Origin: Haloglomus irregulare
GTDB taxonomy: Archaea; Halobacteriota; Halobacteria; Halobacteriales; Haloarculaceae
Length of the DNA stretch: 64,000 nt
Direction: 5' to 3'
NCBI RefSeq assembly: GCF_007421925.1
Contig: NZ_QMDX01000005.1
Coordinates: 62,001 to 126,000, forward strand
Shown here: in pieces, positions 17,431 through 26,233 of the stretch
Layout of the letters: each line of letters starts with the position of its first letter
Numbering within the stretch: position 1 is the first letter of the stretch
Position numbers and translations under genes: made by a program
Notes under the pieces: model-generated
The model's database searches: none
What the model saw: only the letters and a program-made list of their open reading frames with translations
What the model was told of the DNA's origin: nothing

Positions 17431-17706
17431 GTGAACAAGCTCCCCGCCGCCGGCGAGGACGCGTGGCGGCTGCCGCGGCACGCCCACATCATCGTCTACG
17501 AGACCGACGACGGGAACGAGTTCCTCACGGTCTACGACTGCGGTGCGGCCCAGAAGCCGCCCTCCGCGCAGGTCATCGGCAACCTCGTGCGCGTCGACGC
17601 CGACCACGAGACCGAGCGGCAGCCGACGGGCTACATCGTCCGGATGCGGGAGGAGTCGCGGCTGGAGCGGCTGGACGCGGACCACTGGGTCGTCCGGGGC
17701 GAGTGA
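17431..17706 (+). CDS. conserved hypothetical protein
   Basis: A 91-residue soluble protein of haloarchaeal composition, MNKLPAAGEDAWRLPRHAHI..., mostly beta strands by pattern with a single Cys in YDCGAAQKPP. I do not recognise a family. It begins with GTG 86 bases after the permease gene, so it may share a transcript, but no functional link is evident. Confidence 0.65.
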   Translation: MNKLPAAGEDAWRLPRHAHIIVYETDDGNEFLTVYDCGAAQKPPSAQVIGNLVRVDADHETERQPTGYIVRMREESRLERLDADHWVVRGE

Positions 17707-17792
17707 AACGGGATATCTCGAACATCCACATATCAGATCGGTGATCGCGTCAGCTGACGGACGGAGTGGAGAGTATATCGATACTATCCCGC

Positions 17793-19481
17793 CTATTCGG
17801 TCGGGTCCTCCGTCCGGTCGCGCAGCTCCGTCCGCCGGATCTTCCCGGTCACCGTCTTTGGCAGCTCGTCGACGAACTCGATCTCCCGGGGGTACTCATG
17901 GGCTGCCAGCTCGGTGCGGACGTGCTCCTTGATGTCCTCCTTCAGGTCGTCGGTCGGCTCGGTTCCCGACACCAGCCTGATGTACGCCTTCACGATGGTG
18001 CCGCGTTGCCGGTCCGGCTTGGGGACGACCGCGCCCTCGGCGACGGCGGGGTGCTCACCGAGCGCCGACTCCACCTCGAACGGACCGATGCGGTAACCCG
18101 AGGAGATGATGACATCGTCGGCACGCCCCTCGAACCAGAAGTAGCCGTCGTCATCCATATGACCGAGATCGCCGGAGAGGTACCACTCGCCGTCGGGGCC
18201 GTCGACGAAGCAGTCGGCGGTCTTCTCGGGCTCCTCCCAGTAGCCCGCGAAGAAGCAGGGGAAGTCGCCCCGCTCGGCGATCTCGCCGGTCTCACCGGGT
18301 TCCAGAACCTCCCCGGTGTCCGGGTCGACCACGGCAGCCTCGACGCCGGGCAGTGGCCGACCCATGCTGCCGGGCTTCAGCTCCATGGCGGGGTAGTTGT
18401 TGATGATCATGTTCCCCGTCTCCGTCTGGCCGTAGGTGTCGTGGATGGTGACGCCCATCGTGTCCTCGCCCCACTCCACGACGCCCGCGGAGAGCGGCTC
18501 CCCGATGGAGAGCGCGTGCCGGAGGTCGAGATCCACCCCCTCGAACACGTCGTCGTGCTCCCGGAGCATCCGGTAGGCCGTCGGAACGGAGAACAGCACC
18601 GTGATGGGGTATTCATCCAGCAGTTCGGCCCACTCCGCGGCGTCGAACTCGTCCTCGTAGGTGAACAGCGAGGTGCCCCAGAACCACGCACCCAGCGTGT
18701 TGATGGGGCCGGTGAGCCACCCGAGGTCTCCGGTCGACCAGTAGAGGTCGTCCCCCGGCCGGAGATCGACCGCGAACTTCTGCGTCGCCGCGACACCGGC
18801 CACCCAGCGGTGCTTGTGGAGGACCCCCTTCGCCGGACCGGTCGTCCCCGACGTGTAGTACAGCAGCGCGTCGTCCTCGCCGCTCGTCCGGATGGTCTCG
18901 AACTCAGTATCGGCCGCTGCGACGGCGTCGTGGTAGTCCATGTCGTCGTCGTGGGCCGCACCGTCGCCGTCATCCACCACGATGACCTGCTCGACACTCG
19001 GGACCTCCGCCAGCGCGTCGGCCACCGTCCCGCGGTTGCCCGTCGTCGTGAGAACGACCGACGCATCGCAGTCGTCGAGACGGTAGGCGATGCCGTCCGG
19101 CCCGAACCGCTCGTTGACGCTTCCCCAGACTGCCCCCGTCTTCAGCGTCCCGATGAGCGCGGCGTAGTGCTCCGGGACCCGTGGCATGTACGAGAAGACG
19201 CGGTCACCATGGTCGACGAGGTCGTCGAGAACGTTGGCGAACCGGTCGGACTGTTCGGCCAGCTCATCGAAGGTTACGGTCACCGCCTCCCCGTCGGTCC
19301 CGACGTACTGGAGGGCGGTTCGCTCGGGGGTCGCCTCCGCGTGTCGGTCGACGGTCTCGTGGGCGATGTTCAGCGCCCCGGGCGCCGACCAGTCGGCCTC
19401 GGCGTACAGCTGGTCCCAGCTGAACGATCCGTACTCGTCCTCGTAGTTCGTCAATCTCGGGCTTGCGTCGTGTTGTGACAT
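17793..19481 (-). CDS. AMP-forming acyl-CoA synthetase
   Basis: A 562-residue member of the ANL (acetyl-CoA synthetase/luciferase) superfamily, activating a short- or medium-chain acid to its CoA ester. The P-loop LLYYTSGTTGPAKG lies near residue 210, the adenylate motif DTYGQTETG near 350, the YLSGDLGHMDDDGYFWFEGRADD hinge region near 430, and the catalytic Lys in ELPKTVTGKIRR near the C-terminus. Substrate is not resolvable. Its promoter is an A/T-rich box 25-37 bases upstream. Confidence 0.93.
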   Translation of the reverse strand: MSQHDASPRLTNYEDEYGSFSWDQLYAEADWSAPGALNIAHETVDRHAEATPERTALQYVGTDGEAVTVTFDELAEQSDRFANVLDDLVDHGDRVFSYMPRVPEHYAALIGTLKTGAVWGSVNERFGPDGIAYRLDDCDASVVLTTTGNRGTVADALAEVPSVEQVIVVDDGDGAAHDDDMDYHDAVAAADTEFETIRTSGEDDALLYYTSGTTGPAKGVLHKHRWVAGVAATQKFAVDLRPGDDLYWSTGDLGWLTGPINTLGAWFWGTSLFTYEDEFDAAEWAELLDEYPITVLFSVPTAYRMLREHDDVFEGVDLDLRHALSIGEPLSAGVVEWGEDTMGVTIHDTYGQTETGNMIINNYPAMELKPGSMGRPLPGVEAAVVDPDTGEVLEPGETGEIAERGDFPCFFAGYWEEPEKTADCFVDGPDGEWYLSGDLGHMDDDGYFWFEGRADDVIISSGYRIGPFEVESALGEHPAVAEGAVVPKPDRQRGTIVKAYIRLVSGTEPTDDLKEDIKEHVRTELAAHEYPREIEFVDELPKTVTGKIRRTELRDRTEDPTE

Positions 19482-19505
19482 ACCACACGTCTAGTTCCCA
19501 TGTCC

Positions 19506-19518
19506 ATTAAAAATTAAT
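19506..19518 (-). promoter_or_regulatory. A/T-rich promoter box for acyl-CoA synthetase
   Basis: ATTAAAAATTAAT, 25-37 bases before the start of the synthetase gene, fits a leaderless haloarchaeal promoter. Nothing comparable precedes the HNH gene on the other strand. Confidence 0.5.
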
Positions 19519-19620
19519 CCAGCCCCGGGGGTTCGAAGAACTGGCCGACGGTCCCGTCGTCGGAGCCGTCGGCCGCGCGTCTGACGCGGGTTCTTGTGCC
19601 CGGAGCGCCCCGCTCGGGAC

Positions 19621-20145
19621 ATGGGCGAGGACACCGAGACGATCCGGGAGTGGATGGACGAGCTCGGTATAGAGACCCGTTCGGTGATCAGGAATCCGCC
19701 GGAAGAACTGACGGACGAGGGGTGGCTGAGGCCCTCCTATGTAGATAATGTCTGGAGTACGTACGATATCGCTGATGAACTCGACTGCGCTCCCTCTGCC
19801 GTGTTTAATCGGCTGAACAGACACGAAATCGGGACGCGAGATGTCGGCTCCCAACCGGGGGAGCTACATCACCGGTGGAAGGGTGGCACGGACTCCTACT
19901 ACGGGCCGGACCGGTGTGACACTCGACGGTCCGTACTCGAACGCGACGGGAAACAGTGTACCGAGTGCGGCATGACCGAAGAGGAACATCTGGCGGAGTA
20001 CGGTCGCTCGTTGCACGTGCATCACCTGCAGCCGATCCGAGAGTTCGATGATCCAGAGACGGCCGATACGATGGACGATCTCACAACACTCTGCCACGGC
20101 TGTCACATGGCGATAGAGACTCGAAACGAGGGTGGTTCCGAATGA
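19621..20145 (+). CDS. HNH endonuclease with N-terminal HTH
   Basis: A 174-residue protein. Residues 47-73 (STYDIADELDCAPSAVFNRLNRHEIGTR) form a helix-turn-helix. Residues 5-20 (TETIREWMDELGIETR) look like the second half of another copy of the same repeat, missing its first half. The C-terminal HNH domain has CxxC (113/116), HVHH (132-135) and CHGCH (158-162), with Asp where the central Asn usually sits. It overlaps the HerA-like gene by four bases (atga), so the two are coupled. G+C falls to 50-62% in many 60-base lines here against ~70% around it, suggesting acquisition. An in-frame GTG at 19594 is an alternative start. Confidence 0.88.
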   Translation: MGEDTETIREWMDELGIETRSVIRNPPEELTDEGWLRPSYVDNVWSTYDIADELDCAPSAVFNRLNRHEIGTRDVGSQPGELHHRWKGGTDSYYGPDRCDTRRSVLERDGKQCTECGMTEEEHLAEYGRSLHVHHLQPIREFDDPETADTMDDLTTLCHGCHMAIETRNEGGSE

Positions 20146-22439
20146 CAGAGAGACATATGGAGGTCGGAACGGACTCGGAGGGGAACAGAGTGGAACTACC
20201 GACCGTCGAGGTTCTGACGGGCCGCGGATTTATCACTGGAAAGAGTGGTTCTGGAAAGTCCAATACCGCTTCAGTCATCGCTGAGAAGCTACTTGACGAG
20301 CAGTTGGGGCTGTTAATTGTCGACATTGATGGGGAATACTACGGCCTCAAAGAGGAGTACGAGATCCTCCACGTCGGCGCCGACGAGGAGTGCGACCTCG
20401 TGGTGAACGAGGAGCACGCCGGCAAACTGGCCGAACTCGCGCTGGAGCAGAACGTCCCCATCATCCTCGATGTCTCCTCGTTCCTCGACGAGTCCGCGGC
20501 CCGGGACCTGCTGACGGCGGTCGCCCGCAACCTGTTCGCCAAGGAGAAGAAGCTCAAGCAGCCGTTCCTGCTGGTCATCGAGGAGGTCCACGAGTACATC
20601 CCGGAGGGCGGCGGCCTGGACGAGTGCGGGCGGATGCTGATCAAGGCGGCCAAGCGCGGCCGCAAGCACGGGCTCGGGGTGGTCGGCGTCTCCCAGCGCC
20701 CGGCCGACGTGAAGAAGGACTTCATCACGCAGTGTGACTGGCTCGTCTGGCATCGGCTGACCTGGGAGAACGACACCAAGGTCGTCCGGCGTCTCCTCGG
20801 CAGCGAATACGCCGACGCCATCGACGGGATGGCCGACGGGGAGGCGTTCGTGTTGACGGACTGGTCCGAGCGGATCCGGCGGGTCCAGTTCGACCGGAAG
20901 GAGACGTTCGACGCGGGCGCGACGCCCGGGCTGGACGACTTCGAGCGACCGGAGCTGAAGTCAGTCAGCAGCGACCTCGTGCAGGATCTGGAGGCCATCT
21001 CGGAGGCGGAGGAGCGCCGGGAGTCGCGCATCCAGGAACTGGAGCGACAGGTGGCGGACCGCGAACAGCGCATCGAGGAGCTGGAGGCGGAGCTCTCGGA
21101 GGCGAGGGACCTCTCGAAGATGGCCGAGCGCTTCTCCCGGGCGATGATGGAGCACGCCTCCGGCCGGGCGTTCCGGGCCGATATCGGGACACAGACCGGG
21201 ATGGACGACTGGCGCAAGCGCGCCGTCGAGGGGGAGCATCTGGACGCGACACGGCGGCCGGCCAACCCCACCGAGGACTACCTCGCGGGGGACGAGGCCC
21301 CCGACCCCAGCGACGCGAACGACGACCCTCGAACCGAGACGACGGCCCCCGCCGGCTGGCCCGAGACGGGGGAGGACTCCGGCGAGGCCGACGATGGGTC
21401 GTCGAGTCGACCCACCACGTCCAGCAGTACCACCGCCGGGAGCGACGCCATCGACGCGGCCTTCGAGGCGCTGGAAGGGACGACGGACGAGGCGGACGAG
21501 GCCGGCGCGACCGCCGGGGGCACGACCGAGGACACTGCCACGGGCCTCGAGCACGACTCGAAGCCGGACGAGGCCCGCGGGGAGTCCGGACCGACGGAAC
21601 CGTCCGACGTGCCGGGCACGGATGTGGGGGACGACGGCTGGCCGGAGTCCGGGGACGACGCCGCGACCGACGGGCCGACCGAGGGGTCGACCGTCGAGAC
21701 GGTCGTCGGGGCGTCGGCCCCGGGCTTCGAGCGCGAGGTCGTGCGCGAGGTGAAGGCCACCATCCGCGGCTTCGACGATGTCACCCGCCGGATGCTGGCC
21801 CACTACCGCGAGCGGGGTGCGTGCGACCCGGTCGACGCCCACGTCGCGGCCGGCGGCGACAGCGACCGGACGCTGGCCTACAGCCGGAACCGCACGCTCC
21901 GGCAGGCTGACCTCGTCGCGCATGCCGGCCGGGGCCGGTACGGCTGTCGGCTCGCCGCACACCTGCGCGAGGCGCACGGCGACCGCCTCTCCGAGTCGGA
22001 ACTCGCCGACGCGGTCGCGTCGGTCGAGCGGACGTTCGTTGACGGGGACCCGGACGCGGAGCACGAGGCGGCCCGGGACCCGGCCGACGGGACGGCTTCC
22101 ACAGCCACGGGGCGTCCCGACGCGGGCGCGGGTCGGGCGACGGACGCGGATGCCACCGAGGCCAGTGCGGGTGACGGGACGCGGGAGCCCGACGACGACG
22201 CGTCGTTCATCGACGCCGACGCGGTCCGCGACGGTGCGGCCCCGGCCGCAGCACGGGCTTCCACTGGGGAGACGGGCGGCGTCCAGCCCGGGGACAGCCT
22301 GTCGACGAGCGAAACCGACGGTGAGCGGACGATCGCGGACGCCGGCGGTGACGGCGGCGAACAGTTCCGGACCAGCGAGGAGCGATCGGCCACGGACGGT
22401 GGCGGGACCGACGAGTTCCCGAACTGGCCCGGCGAGTGA
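20142..22439 (+). CDS. HerA-like (DUF87) ATPase with coiled coil and winged-helix tail
   Basis: A 765-residue HerA/FtsK-type motor ATPase. Walker A GKSGSGKSN (33-41), the DIDGEYYGLKEEY strand (61-73), Walker B LLVIEEVHEY (~143-152) and the RRGRKHGLGVVGVSQRP-like sensor are intact. A coiled coil follows (~280-330), then a long acidic Asp/Gly/Thr-rich linker (~365-525) and a C-terminal winged-helix-like domain (~527-640, FEREVVREVKATIRGFDD...), then a disordered tail. The first ~66 codons share the low G+C of the HNH gene; from about 20340 it jumps to ~70%. HerA ATPases partner with nucleases in DNA processing and in several defence systems. Confidence 0.92.
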   Translation: MTERHMEVGTDSEGNRVELPTVEVLTGRGFITGKSGSGKSNTASVIAEKLLDEQLGLLIVDIDGEYYGLKEEYEILHVGADEECDLVVNEEHAGKLAELALEQNVPIILDVSSFLDESAARDLLTAVARNLFAKEKKLKQPFLLVIEEVHEYIPEGGGLDECGRMLIKAAKRGRKHGLGVVGVSQRPADVKKDFITQCDWLVWHRLTWENDTKVVRRLLGSEYADAIDGMADGEAFVLTDWSERIRRVQFDRKETFDAGATPGLDDFERPELKSVSSDLVQDLEAISEAEERRESRIQELERQVADREQRIEELEAELSEARDLSKMAERFSRAMMEHASGRAFRADIGTQTGMDDWRKRAVEGEHLDATRRPANPTEDYLAGDEAPDPSDANDDPRTETTAPAGWPETGEDSGEADDGSSSRPTTSSSTTAGSDAIDAAFEALEGTTDEADEAGATAGGTTEDTATGLEHDSKPDEARGESGPTEPSDVPGTDVGDDGWPESGDDAATDGPTEGSTVETVVGASAPGFEREVVREVKATIRGFDDVTRRMLAHYRERGACDPVDAHVAAGGDSDRTLAYSRNRTLRQADLVAHAGRGRYGCRLAAHLREAHGDRLSESELADAVASVERTFVDGDPDAEHEAARDPADGTASTATGRPDAGAGRATDADATEASAGDGTREPDDDASFIDADAVRDGAAPAAARASTGETGGVQPGDSLSTSETDGERTIADAGGDGGEQFRTSEERSATDGGGTDEFPNWPGE

Positions 22440-22496
22440 ACGCTGGGCAACGTGTTCATGATTCAACCAGTGGCCTATTGTCGGGGTTCCGAAATC

Positions 22497-22502
22497 GTAT
22501 AG
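22497..22502 (+). promoter_or_regulatory. TATA-like box for enoyl-CoA hydratase
   Basis: GTATAG, 26-31 bases before the ATG at 22528, consistent with a leaderless transcript starting the catabolic cluster. Confidence 0.4.
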
Positions 22503-22527
22503 TGGCAACCCGTCGCAAACCCGCTGT

Positions 22528-23334
22528 ATGGTAGACGCCGACGAACTGTCGAACGACGACCTCGCGATCTCCGTCAGCGAGGACGGACTGGTGGCGCGGG
22601 CCACCATCGACCGGTACGAGGACCGGAACTCGCTGAACGACGCCGTCATCGGGGGGCTGGAGGACACGCTCGCGGCGGCCTCCGCGGACGAAACCCGGGT
22701 GGTCGTCATCCGGGGGGCCGGCGGCACGTTCTGCGCCGGCGGCGATATCAAGGGGATGGCCTCGAACATGGGCCAGGGCCCGATGGCCTACCGGGACGGC
22801 TTCTCCGGGATGGCGAACCTCATCGGGGCCATCGTGGACGCGAACGTGCTGGTCGTGGCGGCCGTTGAGGGCTACTGTCTCGCCGGCGGGATGGGCCTCG
22901 CGGCCGCGTGCGATGTCATCCTCACGAGCGACGACGCCACCTTCGGGACGCCCGAGGTGGACATCGGCCTGTTCCCGGCCCAGGCGCTCGTCCCCATCAT
23001 GCGCACGGTCAACGAGAAACAGGCGCTCCACCTCCTGTTCACGGGGGAGCATATCGACCCGGAGAAGGCCTACGAGATCGGCTTCGTCACCGAGGTGGTG
23101 GAGGCCGACCGCTTCGACGTGGAACTGGACGACCTCGTCGACTCGCTGGCCAACTCCTCGCCCGTGATGATCGAGGTGGGCAAGCGGTCCTACTACAACC
23201 AGCGCGATATGGGGTTCGACGAGGCGCTCTCGTACATGCGCGAGATCATCTCGCTCATCGCGATGAGCGACGACACCGAGGAGGGCATCAACGCCTTCCT
23301 GATGGACACCGACCCCGAGTGGAAGGGCCGCTGA
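22528..23334 (+). CDS. enoyl-CoA hydratase/isomerase family protein
   Basis: A 268-residue crotonase-fold protein. The first oxyanion-hole motif is GAGGTFCAGGDIKGM (64-77), the second lies in EGYCLAGGMGLAAACDVILTSDDATFGTPEVDIGLFP. This Glu-containing second motif fits hydratase or isomerase chemistry on an acyl-CoA. It leads a same-strand run with the BKACE enzyme and an acyl-CoA dehydrogenase. Confidence 0.93.
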   Translation: MVDADELSNDDLAISVSEDGLVARATIDRYEDRNSLNDAVIGGLEDTLAAASADETRVVVIRGAGGTFCAGGDIKGMASNMGQGPMAYRDGFSGMANLIGAIVDANVLVVAAVEGYCLAGGMGLAAACDVILTSDDATFGTPEVDIGLFPAQALVPIMRTVNEKQALHLLFTGEHIDPEKAYEIGFVTEVVEADRFDVELDDLVDSLANSSPVMIEVGKRSYYNQRDMGFDEALSYMREIISLIAMSDDTEEGINAFLMDTDPEWKGR

Positions 23335-23383
23335 CCGCAGTCGATGCATCGCCAGCCGACCACCACCCATACAGCATCCACCA

Positions 23384-24274
23384 ATGGCAATCGAGCAGGA
23401 ATCCGTCAAAGGCAACGACCCGGACAAGGCGATCATCAGCGCGTCCCTCACTGGGGCGCTGACCACCCGCGACCAGTGTGAGGCCATCCCCTACACGCCG
23501 GAGGAGATCGCGGAGGACGCGGCCGCGGCCCGCGAGAACGGCGCCGCCGTCGCGCACATCCACGCCCGCACCGAGAACGGGAGCCCCACGTTCGACACCG
23601 ACATCTACCAGCGGATCTACGAGGAGGTCCGCGAGCGGACGGACGTCCTCATCAACTTCTCGACGGGCGCGATGCACGAGCCCGTCGAGTCCCGGCTGGA
23701 GTACATCGAGGCGGTCGAGCCCGACATCGCGGCGCTGAACATGGGCTCGATGAACTACGCGAAGTACTCCGAGAACCGTGACGACTTCGTCTTCGACATG
23801 GTGTTCGAGAACCCGTTCAACGAGATCCGGGACTTCCTCACCACCATGCGCGAGAACGGCGTCAAACCCGAACTGGAGTGCTTCGACACCGGCCACGTCG
23901 GTAACATCCGGCCGTTCGTGCAGAACGGCGAGCTGGAGGCGCCCATCAACTTCTCGCTCGTGATGGGCGTGCTGGGCGGCATCCCGCCGACGGTCGAGAA
24001 CCTGGCGCACCAGGTCCGCCAACTACCCGATGACGCGACCTGGCAGGTCATCGGCATCTCCCGCGAGCAGTGGCAACTCGTCTCCGCCGCGCTCGCGATG
24101 GGCGGCAACATCCGTGTCGGGCTGGAGGACAACTTCTACCTCCCCAGCGGCGAGATGTCGACCAACCCCGAGCTCGTCGCGAAGGCCGCGGAGATGACGC
24201 GGAACGTGGGTCGAGAGCCCGCGACGCCGGCCGAGGCCGCCGAACTGATGTGCATCGAGCCGCCACACCTGTAG
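23384..24274 (+). CDS. BKACE family (beta-keto acid cleavage) enzyme
   Basis: A 296-residue DUF849/BKACE TIM barrel. These enzymes condense a beta-keto acid with acetyl-CoA and release acetoacetate plus a new CoA ester; one member is 3-keto-5-aminohexanoate cleavage enzyme of lysine fermentation. The metal ligands are in VAHIHART (His58, His60) and the Glu of RVGLEDN near the C-terminus. The actual beta-keto acid cannot be read from sequence. It follows the enoyl-CoA hydratase gene by 49 bases, which suggests a shared pathway. Confidence 0.92.
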   Translation: MAIEQESVKGNDPDKAIISASLTGALTTRDQCEAIPYTPEEIAEDAAAARENGAAVAHIHARTENGSPTFDTDIYQRIYEEVRERTDVLINFSTGAMHEPVESRLEYIEAVEPDIAALNMGSMNYAKYSENRDDFVFDMVFENPFNEIRDFLTTMRENGVKPELECFDTGHVGNIRPFVQNGELEAPINFSLVMGVLGGIPPTVENLAHQVRQLPDDATWQVIGISREQWQLVSAALAMGGNIRVGLEDNFYLPSGEMSTNPELVAKAAEMTRNVGREPATPAEAAELMCIEPPHL

Positions 24275-24351
24275 CGACGATCAACCACGGAGAGAGCGTC
24301 CAGGAACCGAAATCGTGCTCGTCGGCTGTGGCGTGGCGTCCCTGTGCAAAG

Positions 24352-24358
24352 GCTTATC
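24352..24358 (+). promoter_or_regulatory. TATA-like box for small conserved protein gene
   Basis: GCTTATC, 28-34 bases before the ATG at 24386. Confidence 0.35.
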
Positions 24359-24385
24359 ACAGCGGCTGCGTAACCTGCGAATCGA

Positions 24386-24700
24386 ATGGGTGTCATTGGC
24401 ACACCACTGCTCGACAAGGCACGGACCATCTTCTCCGACCTGGGGTACGAGGTCGAGAAGGACAGCGAGGAGCTCCGCGCGGAACGGAAGTGGCGGACCG
24501 TCTTCGTGACGACGGCCGATCCCGGCGACGCGCCGGAGCACGGTCGACTCCGCTGCTTCGTGGCCGAGGAGCCGCGGGCGGCCGACGTCCGCGACCAGCT
24601 GGTCTCGCTCGCCCCGGACTACGATTGGGCGGTCGTCGCCGTCGACGCGGACGACTATCGCATCCTCCATCCCGACGCCGAGGCCCTGTCCGCACCGTAA
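24386..24700 (+). CDS. conserved haloarchaeal protein (DUF7116-like)
   Basis: A 104-residue alpha/beta protein. The start MGVIGTPLLDKARTIFSDLGYEV followed by ELRAERKWRTVFVT resembles a conserved haloarchaeal family that I know only as a domain of unknown function. It has its own promoter-like box and lies inside the catabolic cluster, but no direct link to it is seen. The 24701-24985 stretch that follows has no convincing gene. Confidence 0.75.
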   Translation: MGVIGTPLLDKARTIFSDLGYEVEKDSEELRAERKWRTVFVTTADPGDAPEHGRLRCFVAEEPRAADVRDQLVSLAPDYDWAVVAVDADDYRILHPDAEALSAP

Positions 24701-24985
24701 CTCCCGCGGCCGGCCGGAACCGCTCCCGGCATCCTATCCACGTCACCTGGCGCCACCCGCCTCGGAGCAGCGGGTCCGGCGGCCGGCGGCTCGCCCCATC
24801 ATCGCGGAGTCGTGTCGGGACCGGGATAAAACGCCGCGCAACTGATGGGACAGCGCCAATCCCGTGCCGTTCCTGCTCCCGCGTAGACGGGCCACCGCCC
24901 GTGACCGACAGATGGCACCGAACACCACCACCATGCCCGTAGCGCCTCCGAACCGACGCGACCCACGCGACCGGGGGTGGGACCA

Positions 24986-26200
24986 ATGCAGTTGACCCCG
25001 GAGCAGGAGGCGTTCGGGCAGGACCTCCGCGACTACCTCGAGACCGAGGTCGAGCCGGACGTGGACGAACTGGACCGGAACGGGCCGATGAGCCGCGACC
25101 GGATGCTCGACTACATGGGCGACCTCCGCGAGCTGGGGGTCGGCCACGACCCCGGGACCGTCGAGGAGTACTTCGGCGACCTCTGGCGGTTCGCCATCGC
25201 CAGCGAGGAGATCTCCCGCGTCTGGCCCTCGCTGAACGTGGCGCTGCAGATGTCGTTCCCGGCGGTCTTCGTCGAGCACGCCGGCGAGCGCACCCGCGAG
25301 ACGATGCTCCCGCGACTGGAGGACGGCCAGTGCATCGGCTGTCTGGCGGTCACGGAGCCGGACGGCGGCAGCGACACCGCCCGACCGGACGTGGTCGCCG
25401 AGTACGACGAGGACGAGGAGCTGTACACCCTCCGCGGCGAGAAGACATGGGTCGGTAACGGCGGCGTCGCCGACGTGGCCCTCGTCGTGGCCGAGGACGA
25501 GCGGACGGGTGTCTCGGACATGTTCCTCGTCGACTACGAGAACGAGCCCTGGGCGGCCGAGTCCATCGACAAACTCGGCTGGAAAGGTGTCGACAACGCC
25601 CGGATGGACTTCACGGGCTGTCGGGTGCCGCCGGAGAACAAGCTGATGAACATCGTCGGGAACGCGATGGCCGACGGCCACGGGATGAGTGACATCGTGC
25701 CGTTCCCCGAGAGCGTCACGGACCTGTTCGCCCGGCAGAAGCCGCTGAACGCGACCTTCTCGTTCATGCGGACCGGGATGGCGTTCATGGCGGTCGGCAT
25801 CATGCAGGCCGCGTTCGAGGAGGCTCTGGCGTACGTCGACGAGCGCGAGACGTTCGGCAAGCCCATCGCCGGCCACCAGCTCGTCCAGGGGAAGCTGTAC
25901 GAGATGAACGCGGCACTGGTCGCCTCGCGGGGGACCGCCCGGCGCGCCGCCGAGGCACTGGAGTCGGGCGCCCCCGAGGCCCGTCGGCTCACGTCGCTGG
26001 CGAAGGGCTACTGCTGTGAGCGGTCGAAGGACGTCACCGACGAGGCCATCCAGGTGTTCGGCGGCGAGGGGCTGAAGACCGAGCGCCGGCTCGAGCGCTA
26101 CTACCGCGACGCCCGCACCATGACCATCCCCGACGGGACGACGGAGATCCAGAAACTCATCGTGGGCAAGGAGCTGACGGGCACCTCGGCCTACAACTAG
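24986..26200 (+). CDS. acyl-CoA dehydrogenase
   Basis: A 404-residue FAD-dependent dehydrogenase of the ACAD family, introducing the 2,3 double bond in acyl-CoA. The FAD-binding CLAVTEPDGGSD segment lies near residue 120, the middle beta domain around KTWVGNGGVADVALVV, and the C-terminal four-helix domain ends with VFGGEGLKTERRLERYYRDAR and an IPDGTTEIQKLIVGKEL tail. A GTG at 24977 is an alternative start. Electron transfer to ETF is expected from the family. Confidence 0.94.
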   Translation: MQLTPEQEAFGQDLRDYLETEVEPDVDELDRNGPMSRDRMLDYMGDLRELGVGHDPGTVEEYFGDLWRFAIASEEISRVWPSLNVALQMSFPAVFVEHAGERTRETMLPRLEDGQCIGCLAVTEPDGGSDTARPDVVAEYDEDEELYTLRGEKTWVGNGGVADVALVVAEDERTGVSDMFLVDYENEPWAAESIDKLGWKGVDNARMDFTGCRVPPENKLMNIVGNAMADGHGMSDIVPFPESVTDLFARQKPLNATFSFMRTGMAFMAVGIMQAAFEEALAYVDERETFGKPIAGHQLVQGKLYEMNAALVASRGTARRAAEALESGAPEARRLTSLAKGYCCERSKDVTDEAIQVFGGEGLKTERRLERYYRDARTMTIPDGTTEIQKLIVGKELTGTSAYN

Positions 26201-26233
26201 TGACCGTTCGAGGCCCCGCGCGAGGCCGTCGGT

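Noticed and set aside
19527-19540. GGGGGTTCGAAG resembling a tRNA T-arm, a possible attachment site left of the low-G+C block
   Set aside because: No cloverleaf, acceptor stem or anticodon arm can be drawn around it, and no copy is seen at the other edge of the block.
21300-21720. Compositional oddity in the HerA-like gene (Asp/Gly/Thr-rich)
   Set aside because: A normal disordered acidic linker in a haloarchaeal protein; G+C is like its surroundings.
24701-24985. Short frames after a GGATAAAACG box before the acyl-CoA dehydrogenase gene
   Set aside because: Only 13- and ~26-codon frames of no similarity; probably leader or spacer.
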